From: Undaria pinnatifida
Taxonomy: Eukaryota > Sar > Phaeophyceae > Laminariales > Alariaceae
DNA length: 64,000 bases
NCBI GenBank assembly: GCA_012845835.1
Contig: JABAKD010000002.1
Coordinates: 27,020,710-27,084,709, forward strand
Direction of reading: 5' to 3'
Positions within the stretch are counted from its first letter, which is position 1; every line of letters begins with the position of its first letter. Shown in pieces: positions 44,665-56,979 of this stretch. Below the pieces are notes generated by a model, which did no database searches, was not told the DNA's origin, and worked only from the letters and a program-made list of their open reading frames with translations. The position numbers and the translations under genes were made by a program.

Positions 44665-44764
44665 CGACACACGACGCGTATGAAAATACGTGGAAGTGTG
44701 GTGAGCTAAAGCTTTATTTTTCCCCATCCGCCGGAGGATAAAAAAAAAAAAAAAAAAAAAAAAA
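44665..44764 (+). mobile_element. 5'-truncated poly(A) retroposon with 13-bp target-site duplication
   Basis: ATACCCCACTAAT occurs at 44652-44664 and again at 44765-44777, bracketing CGACACACGACGCG through CCGCCGGAGGATA and about 22 A. The duplicated bases are the end of the foldback arm, so this copy landed in an existing repeat. At 100 bp it is a strongly truncated copy. Confidence 0.93.
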
Positions 44765-44789
44765 ATACCCCACTAATACCTGAACATTT

Positions 44790-45118
44790 CGTAACCTTTT
44801 GCAAGTGGTCAAACGGACAAATACCCCACTAAAACCTTAACAAATGGCGTCGTCGGCGGGACCATGGGTTTTTGGGTCGTGGGTTCGAGTCCCACATCCA
44901 CCATAATGACTTTTTTTTCAGATTCCCCACCATGTCGAACTTGAAAAAAACTCTCCCCGGTATATACCCAGGAAATGAAACCGCTTGGATATTGACAGGC
45001 CCGCCCGTATATCCGGCCGACCTGCTATCCCGCCGTTCCAGGGGGGAGTGTTAATAGGCTTAGTTTGGGTAAGCTATTGGTTAACCTTTCGCAAGCGGGC
45101 AAACGGACTAATACCCCG
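44790..45118 (+). repeat. tRNA-end-carrying inverted-repeat element, inverted copy E
   Basis: The block order is the reverse complement of copies A and C: arm end (TTGCAAGTGGTCAAACGGAC), TTAACAAATGGCGTCGTCGG, the tRNA cassette ending in GTGGGTTCGAGTCCCAC then ATCCACCA (about 44844-44903), the hairpin block ACTCTCCCC to GGGGGAGTG (about 44950-45050) and the second arm GGCTTAGTTTGGGTAAGC to ACTAATACCCC. Confidence 0.85.
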
Positions 45119-45124
45119 CACTCT

Positions 45125-48100
45125 GATGCGTTAACATTACCAACTTTTAGGAAAATGAGGGCATACCCGCCGGTGAATACTAATATTAATAGTGCAACGG
45201 CTTGTTACTGCAATGCAATGTAGGCATGTAACGAACAATAGAGTATTACACAAACAAATGGAAACACAACGAATACTTCCATAGCGGCGGTGCTTCTCGT
45301 CAAAAACTTGAGATTGCAAAGAAATACACGGCAGCCTTGGGCAGCCGTCGCTTTAAATAACAAAAGCCCTGAGAGTGAACCACAGCTTCGCGCTTTTGGT
45401 GCACGCGATGTCTGCTGTGATAAGTCGTGGTGCCGGGAAGGTGTGAGGGAAGGGACGCAGGGGTATCAGCTTCGCTTGGAGGCAGCACCGACCGGTTCTT
45501 CTTGGTGGATTTCTTATTACTGGCGTTGAGCTATGAGAAGCTCGAGGAGACAGGAAAGGAGGAGTGAGACCATGGGGAGGGTGAGGCTCACAGAGTTCAC
45601 TTCCTCCTCAGCATTGCTGCTGTGCTCTCTTCTGGACCTTTATCTATGGAACGTACACGGAACGTTCTCCTACATCTTCTATATTCCTGTGGGCGCTTAA
45701 GGCGCTTACATCTATCTTGTCCAGAGGAAGAACGTTCTGTTACCGAGAACACTCTTGTGGTATAAGCTAGCTAGATTCTACGGGGTATCTTCTCCACTCA
45801 GAATATTCCGTTTAAGATTATCTTCCTGTGGCCGATAGACCAGGACTCTGCGGTCTATCTTTCCGAATCTATTGCCAGCTATACTGACGCTCTATTACAT
45901 TAGCCCACCCTGAATAGTCGTATATGCGACCTCAATACGGTCGAAGGGTGACGACAAAGTTCATCCTAAAATACCGGGAAAGGGGGTGAAGATGCGGCTA
46001 TTCGAAACAAAGTCATGAGGCTATAGATTCCCCCACGCCTCGTAATGAGGCCTAAACGCCACGGATAGGACCATTCACTAGAGCAGATCGCTGAAAGAAA
46101 GGCCATAACAAGATAGAGGAAGACAGAAAACCCAGAACGGGGCAACCTAAGTAGAGCAGCCGAAGCTGGAAACGAAAGAGGAAGCCTGAAGACGAAACGA
46201 AGGTAGCAATGAAAGGCAGAAAGCGAAGTGAAGTCTAAAAGAAAGACAGCAACGTATTACCGGAGTGATCTATGTGGGATCCGGGGAGGGGCGAACGGGG
46301 AGTCGTTCGCCGTACAGGGTCGTACAGGGTCGGTCACTCGACAGCTCGCAAAGAGAACGTCACCCAAATCCGAAAGTATATATGACCGGGAGGCATCACG
46401 CGTAGCCTTGTGGCCAAGATATGAAGAAAACGGAAAATAGCACGTAAGACAAAAGGAACGCGGCTAGGTTGCCGTAAGGCTCGCTAAAACGTAGGGGCTG
46501 CTAGGGCCACTTGATCGAACGAACAACGTGGCGCCTTGGGAGGCCTGTTTGCGCTGGGAACAATACCGACAAACGTAGCAAGGTAACTCAACCAACACGA
46601 ACAGAAAGTCAGGGTAGCCAAAGAGGTACGCGAGTAGATCGACCTAATTCGTCCAACACAGAGAAATGTCAGCAGCGCTGGTCGGTGTAAACCCGACGTG
46701 CTCCGTCCCGACACAGCAGGAATGCGAGGGTCGACGGCCTTGAGACTACGGCTCTGCGTGAAATGAGTACACCCCTACCATTATAGCCTTGGGCCTGTCT
46801 CTGTTTCGGCATAAAACCGCGTACATTGCCACCGTTCAGGGTGCCTACGAAACGTTGGATTCGCGTGCAGCTGTACAGCCGCCGCGGGCAACACTACCAA
46901 AATTTGTCGTGCGCTGCGTCCGTCGATTCCGCGACTGCTGCGTGTCTTTTTTCCAACTCCTAAAGTTATGATATTTTAATGATCGTACTATACATGGTCC
47001 AACTCCTAGGTAGAAGAACTTTGCCCCCATCTCCGGCGCGCAGCGCTAGAAGCGTTAATAGTTCACTTACTTGCTCAGTTAAACAAAGACCAAACTGACA
47101 TTAGCTTGTTTAGCGATGAACTCTAGCCCTTCGGGGCTACATGTTCCCCGGTTGCATGCACCCCCTCGGAGGCAAGGTGCTGTTCGTACGTATTATCGCG
47201 CCCGACGAACGGACCACCTGTTTGTAACCTAACTCGCGCCATCGACGGTATTTTCGGCCAGGTCTGGCGAGCCACGGAAGGAGGAGTCCCTAAGCCGGAA
47301 AGAAGGTTGTGTTTGCTCCTTCTTCTGCGACTTTTGAGCGGGCGTTTTGATACAGACTTCGCGGCAGCTTATGCGAATTTGCAGGCTTTTGGCGCAACCA
47401 AGACAGCCCTTTGCTCGGACTTTTTTGTTTTTGTTTTTTTCGTGCTGCAAAAATAATAGGGGTAGAATATTTCGGCCAAAAAAACGGATGACTAAACTGA
47501 CGAGAATTCTCCACCGAGAAACTGCCTTATGTCGTTGGATTTTGCCAGAGCGTCAATTCTTTTTTACGCCTATCTATAGGCCATGGAACAGACAATCAGG
47601 TTGCCCTTTCGTTTTCATCTCACAGACATAGATTGGGTTCTGTATGGACCGCCTCCAATGAGTATTATACGTTCACAAACTTAGAATACATTCTTATCGT
47701 AGCACTTGTCGTTTGGAGCGATGTGATGGTGTTAAGGAATTGGAACCTCGTAACAATGGTGTCGACGATTATAGTGGTAGTTCGCATGTGATTGGGCGCC
47801 GGGTGTCGCGCTCGTGCTATAGAGGTATTTCGCATGAGCGCATCGAGAAGTACATCGGGCTGACGCTCACTGTACCCCGGAGAGTTGGCTATACTGATCC
47901 GAGTCTTTTCGGGACGATTAACGACTCATTCTACGATATAGCCCCCCCAAAAATCAGCGATTTTCTTCATCGAACGTTTTAATGGCTGCTCGACTCGAGG
48001 AAGGGTGCTATGAAAAATATTTCTTCGTGTATTTTCTTGTTTGCAAAGGACTATCGAGCGAGGACGTCGGGGTTGCAAGAGGGGCACCGTGTTTCAGGAG

Positions 48101-48980
48101 GTACGGCCGTGAGCTGGTTTCAAAAATCGGCCATTTCGTTGAATAAAAGTTGGGGGGGCAACCGTAGAGCGATTCTGACGCCATGTGATTGACTTCGAAG
48201 GATTCGAACAGCAACAAAGCTCCTACCATTAATGGCGAACGTTTTTTTTCACCACCTCTTTCTCTGACGGGGGAGGACGTACCTCCGCCTCGTCGGGGTT
48301 CTGGTTCACCGCTCAGAACCGTACGCAGGATCTCGCGCCCCTCGCAGCCGCATGGTTCATAGACGGGCTCGCAACACAACCCGGTCGCGAAAAGTGTACC
48401 CAACGTTGCTGCCGACTCCTCCGATCCAGATGATCCCCGTCGAACTCATACAAATGTTGGCCGCTCGAGCACTGTGATAACGCTTGATGAGCTGTTCGCA
48501 CCAGCGTCTCGACCGACGGCCCTCCTCTATGGCGTGTCCTGTGTTCCCCCCTCCCGTCAACGCCGCCGCTCTTCGCAACAGCCGACGACGTTGCCCGCAC
48601 TGTCACGGAGGCTCTAGTTCATTCCAACAATGCAGGCGTCCGTTCATTAACGCTAGGGAGAACATCAACCCTGAACTTGGCCAATTTGACGACAACGTCG
48701 ACGCGTGCCGTCGCTAGCAAGAACGAACGATCTGATACACCGCGGGCACAAAACGATACACAGAAAAACGTGGTGCAACCAGAGACCATGCGGTGGAACT
48801 TGAGCTTCTTCATCACCTTTAGATAATCTGTAAAAGTGTATTATCCGACACAACACACTTCGGGCTCAGGTAGTGCGCGAAAAGGCCACCCCTTCCGCTC
48901 TGGCCACCGGCAGGGCCACGGACACTAGATCACACGCGACTCTGGCCGCCATTCACAACGCACGCGCTATATACCACCAT
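45125..48980. other. Gene-free region, no recognised content
   Basis: The 45530-46750 part is purine-rich and evenly composed, which recalls an LTR or untranslated retroelement sequence, but I find no paired LTR, primer site or reverse-transcriptase motif. Frames at 47713-47982 (+) and 48008-48403 (-) are open but carry no known motif. Nothing here is supportable as a gene. Confidence 0.4.
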
Positions 48981-48984
48981 ACGC

Positions 48985-49083
48985 ATGGGGGGGGGGATCG
49001 AACCGCAGCTGTCTCGCCCACTCCGACTTCGGACCGCAACCGTGTGCGCCCATCCAGCGCTCAGGCTACAGTGGGGGCCCCTC
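48985..49083 (-). repeat. tRNA-derived SINE-like head
   Basis: On the minus strand, GTAGCCTGAGCGCTGGATGG resembles a tRNA D arm (A box) and GCGGTTCGATCCCC, about 45 nt later, resembles a T arm (B box). The acceptor ends do not pair as a tRNA should. Just above it, CCGGTATGTGCC / ATACCGGCAC blocks form short inverted repeats (49091-49128). SINE origin is inferred from the A/B box pair only. Confidence 0.4.
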
Positions 49084-51500
49084 AATAGTGCCGGTATGTG
49101 CCATCCCAATTCCCAATATACCGGCACTATTCAGAACACCGGCGCTGTTGGGAAGAGGTTACTATAGAGAGTTACTATTGAGAGTCGTGCCAAGCAATTT
49201 CACCGGCATTACGTAGCAGTTTTACCGGGATTATGTAGAGCGGTGACACTATTCAACCGCCACTATTGGGAGACCCCCACCTATATCAGCCCAAGGGTTT
49301 TAGAACTGCACGCATGATTTTCGGGACAAACTACTTGGGATTTGTATAGGATAATGTTTTGCAGGTGTCAAAGGGATAGCCGCCCACTAGCATGGCGACG
49401 TGCCGCCCTCGCCTGCTTCTTTTGCCAGCACACCCCTTCCGCCGCAATGAGCTGCGATCACTCGTCTAACTCTAGCAACACCTCCCATGCTCGCCAGCCT
49501 GCCACTTTTTCACATATCGGACAATTCAGGCCCCCATGGGTGATCTATCGATGACCTGTCTTTCAGGGTAGACAGATCCCTACTCTGCATTTATTATCTG
49601 CATAACCTACTATAGACCAATTTCCGGGTGAGAACCGGGCGATCTGGGTGATCTACCACATTTTTCCTGGGTTGGATCTGAACGACACAGATCCTGCACA
49701 GGGTACCATGACGATGGATATAGGATCTAGATCAACCAGATAAAAAGTGATGTGTCCGATCTGTACACTTTTCCCACAGGTAAACTCTGACAATCTGACG
49801 GCGGCACGGCACTCTTCACACATCCGCCGCCAGCTATATTCCAGGGATCCAATTCAAATTTCAAAATTTGCAAGATTCTCGTGTTCTAGGCTGGTCGAGC
49901 GCGTCGCGTGCGACCTACCTCGACAGCAGCTGGTTTTGCTTCGAACTCTGTCCGGTGATGACGGCAACCTTCCTCGACCTTTCCGATCCAGGTGAAAGAA
50001 TTAAAGAATCCTGCTACGATACTAGGGACATCGTAACTTGTTTTTAATTTTTTCTGGAGACCTTGTCAATTTATGAAGGAGCTCTACATCTGACCCAAAA
50101 CCTGGCATCGAAAAAAAAAGGTATGATTAACCCGATGGACACTCCTCCCATGGCCTGTTATTAGGCGTACAGCGAACAGAATCGGGTAGCACAGGCGGGA
50201 TTCGAACGACAGTGGGATTAGTTCCTATTGGTTCCTCCACGGGAAGAGTCATCTCACGGCTCGAAGGGTGCGGCAGAAATTTTATGAGCTGCTCACATGA
50301 GGAGCTCAATATCAACATCATCACCCGAAGTATGACTAACTTCGAAGGCGTTTCGCTCGCGCAAATCCGGCCAACGCTTCTATGCGGTTTAGTCCTAAAA
50401 CAAGTACCAGAGGTACAATCGTAAACGTGCTGGCCAAAATAACCTGTAGTTCTTCACTTGAGGAGGCCAACCGGCTAGAAAAAACGTATGGCCGAAAAAA
50501 TGTAACCCCTACCGTGTGAATGGCTCGTTAAATCATTCAGAAGTTCCGCCCGCCAAAAAATGATTAGCCAAAACGTGCCAGCGATACCCCATATCGTAGC
50601 GCACGCCTAAACCTCGATACTAATGCGGTGAGCCGTCGTCCTCCTTCCTCCGCTCCACCACACGCCTCTGAAATACGCCGCACGGTGGTCCTTGGCCCAT
50701 TTTTTACAGGCCCAGTCTTCGCCTACACATGCGACGAGAAATCGTTGGGTTTCCGCCGCCGCTCCCTACTCTCCGGAAACACAGATCTCGACAGCCGCAC
50801 GAGGACCGCCCCTGCCCCACCCTTTCGTTTCACCATGTACGTACGTCTCGCCAGCGCTTGATGCCACGTCTGGTCGATAGAGGTAGCTTGTCTACCCAAT
50901 GATTACATTAACAACTGGCGGCGTTTGTTTCTCGATTAGACGAACAAAAGCTGTACCTGGTGTTATTTATTCAATATTATTGCCATTAACAATGATGGAC
51001 CATGACAACTTACAAAAAGCGAGCGGCCGGTGTACCACGCGGCTTGCAAAGACTAGTTTTCGGCCCTAAATTTGTCGAACTCACTCTGCTGACGTTGTCA
51101 GAATAATTTGATAAAAACCACGGTTAGTTACTTACGCGACAGCACTCGAGAATTTGGCCACAAGAGTTGATAATCTCAGGCTCGAGTTTTAGAAAAGAAA
51201 AATAAGAACATGTCCTATTTTGCACTGAAAATCGTATACGACACAACCCTGCATTACATAAGAATTCGAGCCTGGCCAGATTATGTAAGAGAATCTTAAC
51301 TGGTCTCGCATGCTATAATACTGTGCCCAATATCGTTGAAATATCATTGACTGTGTGTGTGCGCGTATTTTATTTTTTTTTTCCTCTTCATATCATTACT
51401 TTTTTCGCGATGTTCTTCGTTGCATACCTAGTCCATGGGACGGTTGATTCGATCGGGTGTTGCACTTTTATTTTTCCCCAAATCAGTTTTGGAGTGAGGC
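49084..51500. other. Gene-free region
   Basis: Apart from an inverted copy of a short dispersed repeat at 51032-51097 and a GGGATTCGAAC-type tRNA T-arm resemblance at about 50192-50203, I see no gene or element. Confidence 0.45.
51032..51097 (-). repeat. Inverted copy of the GACGTCAGC/TTTGCAAGC dispersed repeat
   Basis: Its reverse complement reads GACAACGTCAGCAGAGTGAG, GACAAATTTAGGGCC and CTTTGCAAGCCGCG, in the same order as 57374-57446. Confidence 0.6.
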
Positions 51501-51524
51501 CTAAGACTCGTCAAGTGAAGAAGA

Positions 51525-51650
51525 GTGTTATAAGGCTTAGTTTGGGTAAGCTATTATTGGTTAACCTGTTGCAAGTGATCAAACAGACTAATAATAGCCC
51601 CACTATTTCCTTGAAAATGGCGTCGTCGACAGACCATGGGCTTTTTTGGG
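51525..51650 (+). repeat. Partial tRNA-end-carrying element, copy F
   Basis: An arm (GTTATAAGGCTTAGTTTGGG to GTGATCAAACAGACTAATAA), then AATGGCGTCGTCGACAGACC and ATGGGCTTTTTTGGGGCCGTG: the start of the tail-to-tail tRNA cassette, which then decays. No hairpin block follows. Confidence 0.75.
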
Positions 51651-51994
51651 GCCGTGTGTGTTTGTTCATCACCGATAGTGTGAGTTTGTTCATCACAGTT
51701 AAAACTGATATGTCCACCCATCTACACCCAGCATAACCAGTGTCCGTGCCGATGCCTTTCTTATGTAGTCTAGAGAGACAAGCTCTGTCGTCATGACCTA
51801 CAGAGATACACATTGCCAATGCAGCAAGGTGACTTGGCCTTGCGATGCCAACCGCAATGAACCCGATCGAGGGCGAAACGTATGCAAGCCAGCACACCAG
51901 ACTATTCGCAAGGCAGAAGAGGAAATAACAAGAAAATATCCGTTGTTGTATACCTAGGCCAAGCGATTGCTCATCGCGTTGTGCTTTTCTTTTC

Positions 51995-52102
51995 TTTTTT
52001 TTTTTTTTATCCTCCGGCGGATGGGGAAAAATAAAGCTTTAGCTCACCACACTTCCACGTATTTTCATACGCGTCGTGTGTCGATTTAACTCAGTTGCTT
52101 TT
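51995..52102 (-). mobile_element. Poly(A)-tailed retroposon family, 3' fragment
   Basis: Read on the minus strand: AGCAACTGAGTTAAATCGAC, ACGACGCGTATGAAAATACG, TGGTGAGCTAAAGC, CCATCCGCCGGAGGATA and an A tail. It is close to the 44665 copy but extends about 20 bp further 5'. Confidence 0.85.
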
Positions 52103-53885
52103 CGTTTTTTCTCGAAGCCCCAGTGCAGCGCTCCTTGAAGTCCCTTTAGGACTGCAACGCACGTTGTTGGGACAAAAACGACTCGGAGATTAGGATGGAA
52201 TATTTTTAACGCTGTTTTGTGCGGTGGAAAAAAGGGGTAAGTGAAGGGCATCAGAAAAAAAAAAAGATTGCACACCCACACTGTAGCGTAGTATGGCTTG
52301 AATTATAGTGGATTAACAGGTCTCTTTTGCCCTTCGCAGAGCGCTGCACGTCTCCAGTTAAAGGTACTTCACGCCGCGACCACCCTCAGCGGCGGCGTCG
52401 CCCCCCAACGCACTCCCACACACCGGCTCTCCCCTGGGTTCCGACATGCGGCGACAGTTGGCTTGGGGTGCGAGAAGGCCAGCGCCGGAACCCCCAGTCC
52501 AAGTTCGGTGCTCAAGCCGGCGTGTCCTCGCACAAACTACGGACGCGTGCTGCAACAATTATGCAACCTGATTTTGTGAAGCTTAGAGCCGCACGCACAC
52601 GTTTGATGGCAAACTGCTTGAAGCTGCTGGTGTGGGCTAACTTTTTCGGTAGTAGAATAACTGCAACTTTAGTTTTTATTCAGCGATCAAGGTTATAGAC
52701 AGCAGTAGCGCAAGAACGAGCACTCCTTGTTCGTCGTCAACGTTAACATAAACGTGATTGTAGTATTAATAGGCCAACCGAAGCCCTTAACCTCGCCGGA
52801 AGCAAGAGAGCCCACCCCAGCGGGAAGACGCCACGCCACGGTGCGGGGGAGCGCCTGAGAGGTTGCCCTGCAGCCCAGCCCTCAACAATCGGGTTGGATA
52901 CCAACTCGTACTTATAAATAGCAGCGTTAGCAGCGCGAGAGTCAAACAATACAGCAAAATAAAAGAACACAAACAACCATGCGCTGAGACCCCTCTCTCC
53001 TTGCCGCTCCGCACTAGTTGTCGATGAGATGGCAACGCCACCCACGGCACTAGCAGCTATCTGCTGTCCAGGTCTGAACAAATCTGTTGTTTCTCGCAAC
53101 AGAAGGACGTCCATTAAACACCGCCGTTCCGCACCGTTTGGCGAAAACGCGCCGGCGAAAACGCCAGCCAACACACATAAAACACCCTCCAAAAAAGGAG
53201 AGTGGGAACCACATGTGCCGGCTGGTTTGAAAGGAAGACAAAAAAGAGCTCAATATGCATCAAATGCGAAGCAAAACTGCAGGTTCTATTGAAGATTGTG
53301 ATCATGTCAATAGGCCAAAGGCAATAGCAGGAGGAAAAAGGAGAGGAAAGGAAACAAAACCAGACAAGACCTCGAAAATCGGGAAAAAGCAGGGCGCCTT
53401 TGAAGGAGGAAAAAGCAGACAAGAACAAAAACAAAAACTCGGCATCTGGGAAAAAAAAACGTGGCTCTAACTAAGCCTCTGCTTCCCAGCGCTACTACGC
53501 CAAAACGTACATAATACCAGCACAAAACTACTCGTACGTACGCCTACTGGTATATAGGTCCTCTGCCTCACAGCACCAGTACGTAAACACGTGCTACCAC
53601 TGTACAATGCTGCACACCAGGGTTCCCTCCACCAGAGTGCCGGTATGTGCTAGCCGTACTGAACTCCGCACATTGCCCCCACCGATGTTGCCATCTTTGC
53701 CAAGCAGTATCACAGGCAATATACCGGGCGACCGGCGCTGCTACTCCTCAATCGATGCTATAGAGGGTGCCCTACTGTGGCAGGTAAGTCTAGCTGGCGA
53801 TCTAGCACATGTCGATGCCGATGTCCATGACGTGAAGCGCTTTGAACCTGTCGGAATTTCGGTCGGTCAACAGGAAGGCGGGAGG
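52103..53885. other. Gene-free region
   Basis: Two mid-length frames (52327-52698 on +, 52743-53192 on -) lack any motif I recognise. At 53634-53780 short blocks (GTGCCGGTATGTGC, ATACCGG) resemble those next to the SINE-like head at 49.1 kb. Confidence 0.45.
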
Positions 53886-54225
53886 GTGGTGAGGTTATTA
53901 AGCTTTATTTTCCCCACTCGCCAGAGTATAAACTAAATAAACAAATACATAAATAATAAACACACAAAATTAAATAATTATACAAATAGACATATATATA
54001 AACAAACAAACAAACAAACAAACAAAAATAAATAAACTAGTAAATAAAATAAAAAATCAATAAAACTAAAACAATAAACCAATAAATTAATAAATCACTA
54101 AATCACTAAATCAACAAATAATAAATCAATCAATAAATCAATAAATCAATAAACCAATAATAAATAAATAATACATTAAAATAAATAAGTAAATGATTAA
54201 GTAAGTAAATAAATAAATAAGTAAT
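53886..54225 (+). repeat. Retroposon 3' end running into an A/T-rich AAAT-type microsatellite
   Basis: The first 50 bp (GGTGAGGTTATTAAGCTTTA, TTTTCCCCACTCGCCAGAGTA) match the diverged 3' end of the poly(A) retroposon family. The following 290 bp are degenerate AAAT/AATC units with a CAAA run at about 54001-54026, which probably grew out of the A-rich tail. Confidence 0.7.
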
Positions 54226-54459
54226 GACAGATGTGCGTGACGCATCTGCTCACGCATCAGATGGTTTCGGGGCAAGATTATGAAGCCCTCCTGCCCCCTC
54301 CCCACTACGGCACATGCCTTGATTTTCATCGCAAAAAGAATTCAGCATTTTCTTCCCTCGTCGATTCGCGTCGAATTATACCTACCCATGCTGCTAGGCG
54401 CTCTCAGCAGTGAGTTGATCCTTTATTGCATTTCTGCAAATAAAGTCAAATCTCACAAC

Positions 54460-54533
54460 GGTGGGAATCAAACTTAATGACCAACGCTACTATTAATATT
54501 AGTGATGCTAACCACTAGACCACCGGGGCGACC
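54460..54533 (-). pseudogene. tRNA-like sequence or SINE head
   Basis: On the minus strand, GGTGGTCTAGTGGTTAGCAT is an excellent tRNA D arm/A box of the Glu/Asp type, and AAGTTTGATTCCCACC resembles a T arm/B box at the right distance. Acceptor strands do not pair and the anticodon arm (ACTA-ATATTAA-TAGT) does not fit the Glu or Asp identity, so a functional tRNA is unlikely. Confidence 0.5.
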
Positions 54534-55214
54534 GACTCTATATAATTCACTAGATGAAGATGACCAATCAGCAATTAGCAGCAAGGAGCACGTCAACTAG
54601 GAAGCAACACAAATCATTTCGTCAGTTACCTACCAACACGACCGCTTCTAGTTGATTGACCCGCAAACGACCAAAAAAGCAACGGAGACAGGCACCACAG
54701 CAACAACAAAGCACGCCTTCCACACCGCCTATACTTCTCCAAAGAGTCTTCTCGGGGAAAAGAACCACTCGCCGATGCGATACCGGGACGAATGCATGCC
54801 ACTGGTTTCTTCCTTGGATACCGTCTACTACTTACTATACAACCTTCGCGTGGCGCAGCTTAACAACAGAAACGATTTTTCCCCTTGTTTTTTTACGTCG
54901 AAAAGTTATTCCCTGTTTTTTAGTTACACCCTCAACGTGCCATAAGTCAGACAAAAAGCGTGTGTGTAAAAGAGCATCAGTGTCTGTGCTCTTACTCGCA
55001 CCTATATTACTTGCACGGGTACAAACTATGTCGATGTGGGGACATGAGGGTAGACGTTTTGGGATCGCCCCAAGGCGACGCATCGACGGGGGGAGAGTTG
55101 GCATCTGTAGCACGTTGACACACCGATACTGGGACACTAGATCTAGCGACCTTGTGTTTACGTACAATGAGTATTCTATACGTCTCCCGTTTCTTTCCTG
55201 TTGGCTGGGTCATG

Positions 55215-55350
55215 CCCAGCCCATGATATTTTCAAAGGTCTCGACCCGGCCAGGCCCGGCCCGTGATATTTTCAAAACTCTCGGCCCGGCCCGGCCCGGT
55301 CCATGACATTTTCAAAATTCTCGGCCCGGCCCGGCCCGGCCCACACCTTC
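55215..55350 (+). repeat. Three tandem units of about 42 bp rich in CCCGG
   Basis: Each unit reads (C/T)(C/A)TGA(T/C)ATTTTCAAA followed by (C/T)TCGGCCCGGCCCGGCC. The reverse motif family (GGGTCGGGTCGGGTC) occurs at 9140-9290, 33790-33830 and 34585-34670. Downstream to 55450 lies a T-rich stretch. Confidence 0.75.
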
Positions 55351-56979
55351 GGCCCATTACAGGCCCTGGATATCCTCTGACTTTCTTCCTTTTCTTTTCT
55401 TTTTTTTTTTTCGTTTCGTTTCCTTCATTCTTCTTTGTTTTTTAATTTTCTTCTTTTTTTTCCCCCTTTGACTCGGGCTATTGTACGCATGCGTAGTGAT
55501 AGCGTTGGCTGATTGGTCGGCTGATATATAAATATCGCCATCCCCCCTCCTCAGGACAGCTCACATGTACCTGATATTCACTTACTACGTGTAATATATA
55601 CGCGGTTGTCTTATTCCGTTTGTTCTGGCTTAGATCGGACGCGTACTTTCTTGTTCGTTCTTTTTGTCGTAGCGATGTGTAGATGGCCTTACCTTGCTAC
55701 ACTCTCCTGCTGGCGAGTCTACGTAACTTATTACGTACGTACTATTTTCCTTGGTTCGCTTTCGATTTCTCTCGTTCTTTCTTTTCTTTCTTCCTTGCTA
55801 TTAGCTCATTTTTCTCCTCGGATTCATTTGCACATTGCTTGGGTTTCCTTGGTGGCATGCGATGTAGTCGGTTTCAGATGCGAGTATTGAAACATAAGTA
55901 TCAGTATCGGCCTGACACGTACGTAGGCTGACTTCCGATGCCACTTTTATATTTTTAGGCGGATGCATGATATGCTTGAGCTCTGATATATGTGTACCAC
56001 TTTTGGTTTGGTTTGTTCTTTCCCTTGGGATACTGTTCCACTCCAGAGTGACTGGAGCCTGTCCTGTGACCACGGACTTGATAGTATGCGAGTTAATGTG
56101 AGAACAACAACAACAACAAGCAACGGACAATGGTAGCAATAGTCCTTACTTGATCGTTTATTGAGCCGCCGACTACCAGCAGCTACTCGTGACAAAATTC
56201 CGGCCTCAAACGGAACCATAACAGCCTCGACCGAGGAGATGTACTCACTACCGAGGCCAGATGTACCAATTTCAAGCCACCCCTGAGCACCGTGGCTTCC
56301 GTCAAGTTTCTTGCTCTTGGTGAGAAAACGAGCCTCAGCTTCTCTACTGAATTTGGTAAGGGCGGGTGCCCTCTGCAGTAGAACCTACCGGTATCTAAGC
56401 ATAATGTGTGCTGTGAAGCTTATCTGGATTGGCCAACGAACAAAATGGTATTTTTTTAACCCTCCGCACAGCACGCGGCAACACCTACTGGGAGTTATTG
56501 GTATTAAGGGACTCGATGCAATGGCCGCTCCAGCGGTTGGCATGGCATGCCCCGGCGTGGGACGCCGGCTCGGGGGGAAGCGCGTTTGTGCCGGGTTTCG
56601 GGCGCAAACATGAAGCGTTTTGGGGTGGAATCGTCCTGCAAGAACACCCACTCCGTGACGAGCATATATCCTGCTGGTGTTTGCAACATGGAACAAGCAG
56701 TACCGAGGTACCATATATGTGTTTTACGGTGACCGCTGCTGCTCTTGCGGGGAGCACTCATCAAACCAGTGACGGTTCTTCTAGGCGAACGCTAAAGCAG
56801 GATAATCTTCATTGATTCACCACACCACATCCGCCGATCCTTCGCCTCGTGCACGCCACTCTATGGCAAAAAAAGTTTGAATGAAGTTTGGGTGAGACGA
56901 CGGCCCCAGTCCGGTAGCCGATGAAGAGCATACGCAACAACGGAAGCATGGGTAGGCCCACCGGCTGGGGAGTGAGGGC

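Noticed and set aside
45530-46750. Possible LTR retrotransposon or solo LTR
   Set aside because: Composition suggested it, but I found no matching TG...CA ends, no flanking duplication, no primer site and no reverse-transcriptase motif.
47713-48403. Open frames at 47713-47982 (+) and 48008-48403 (-)
   Set aside because: No recognised domain, no splice context, and no similarity to anything else in the window.
50180-50260. tRNA-like GGGATTCGAAC sequence
   Set aside because: Only a T-arm-like word is present; D arm, anticodon arm and acceptor pairing are missing.
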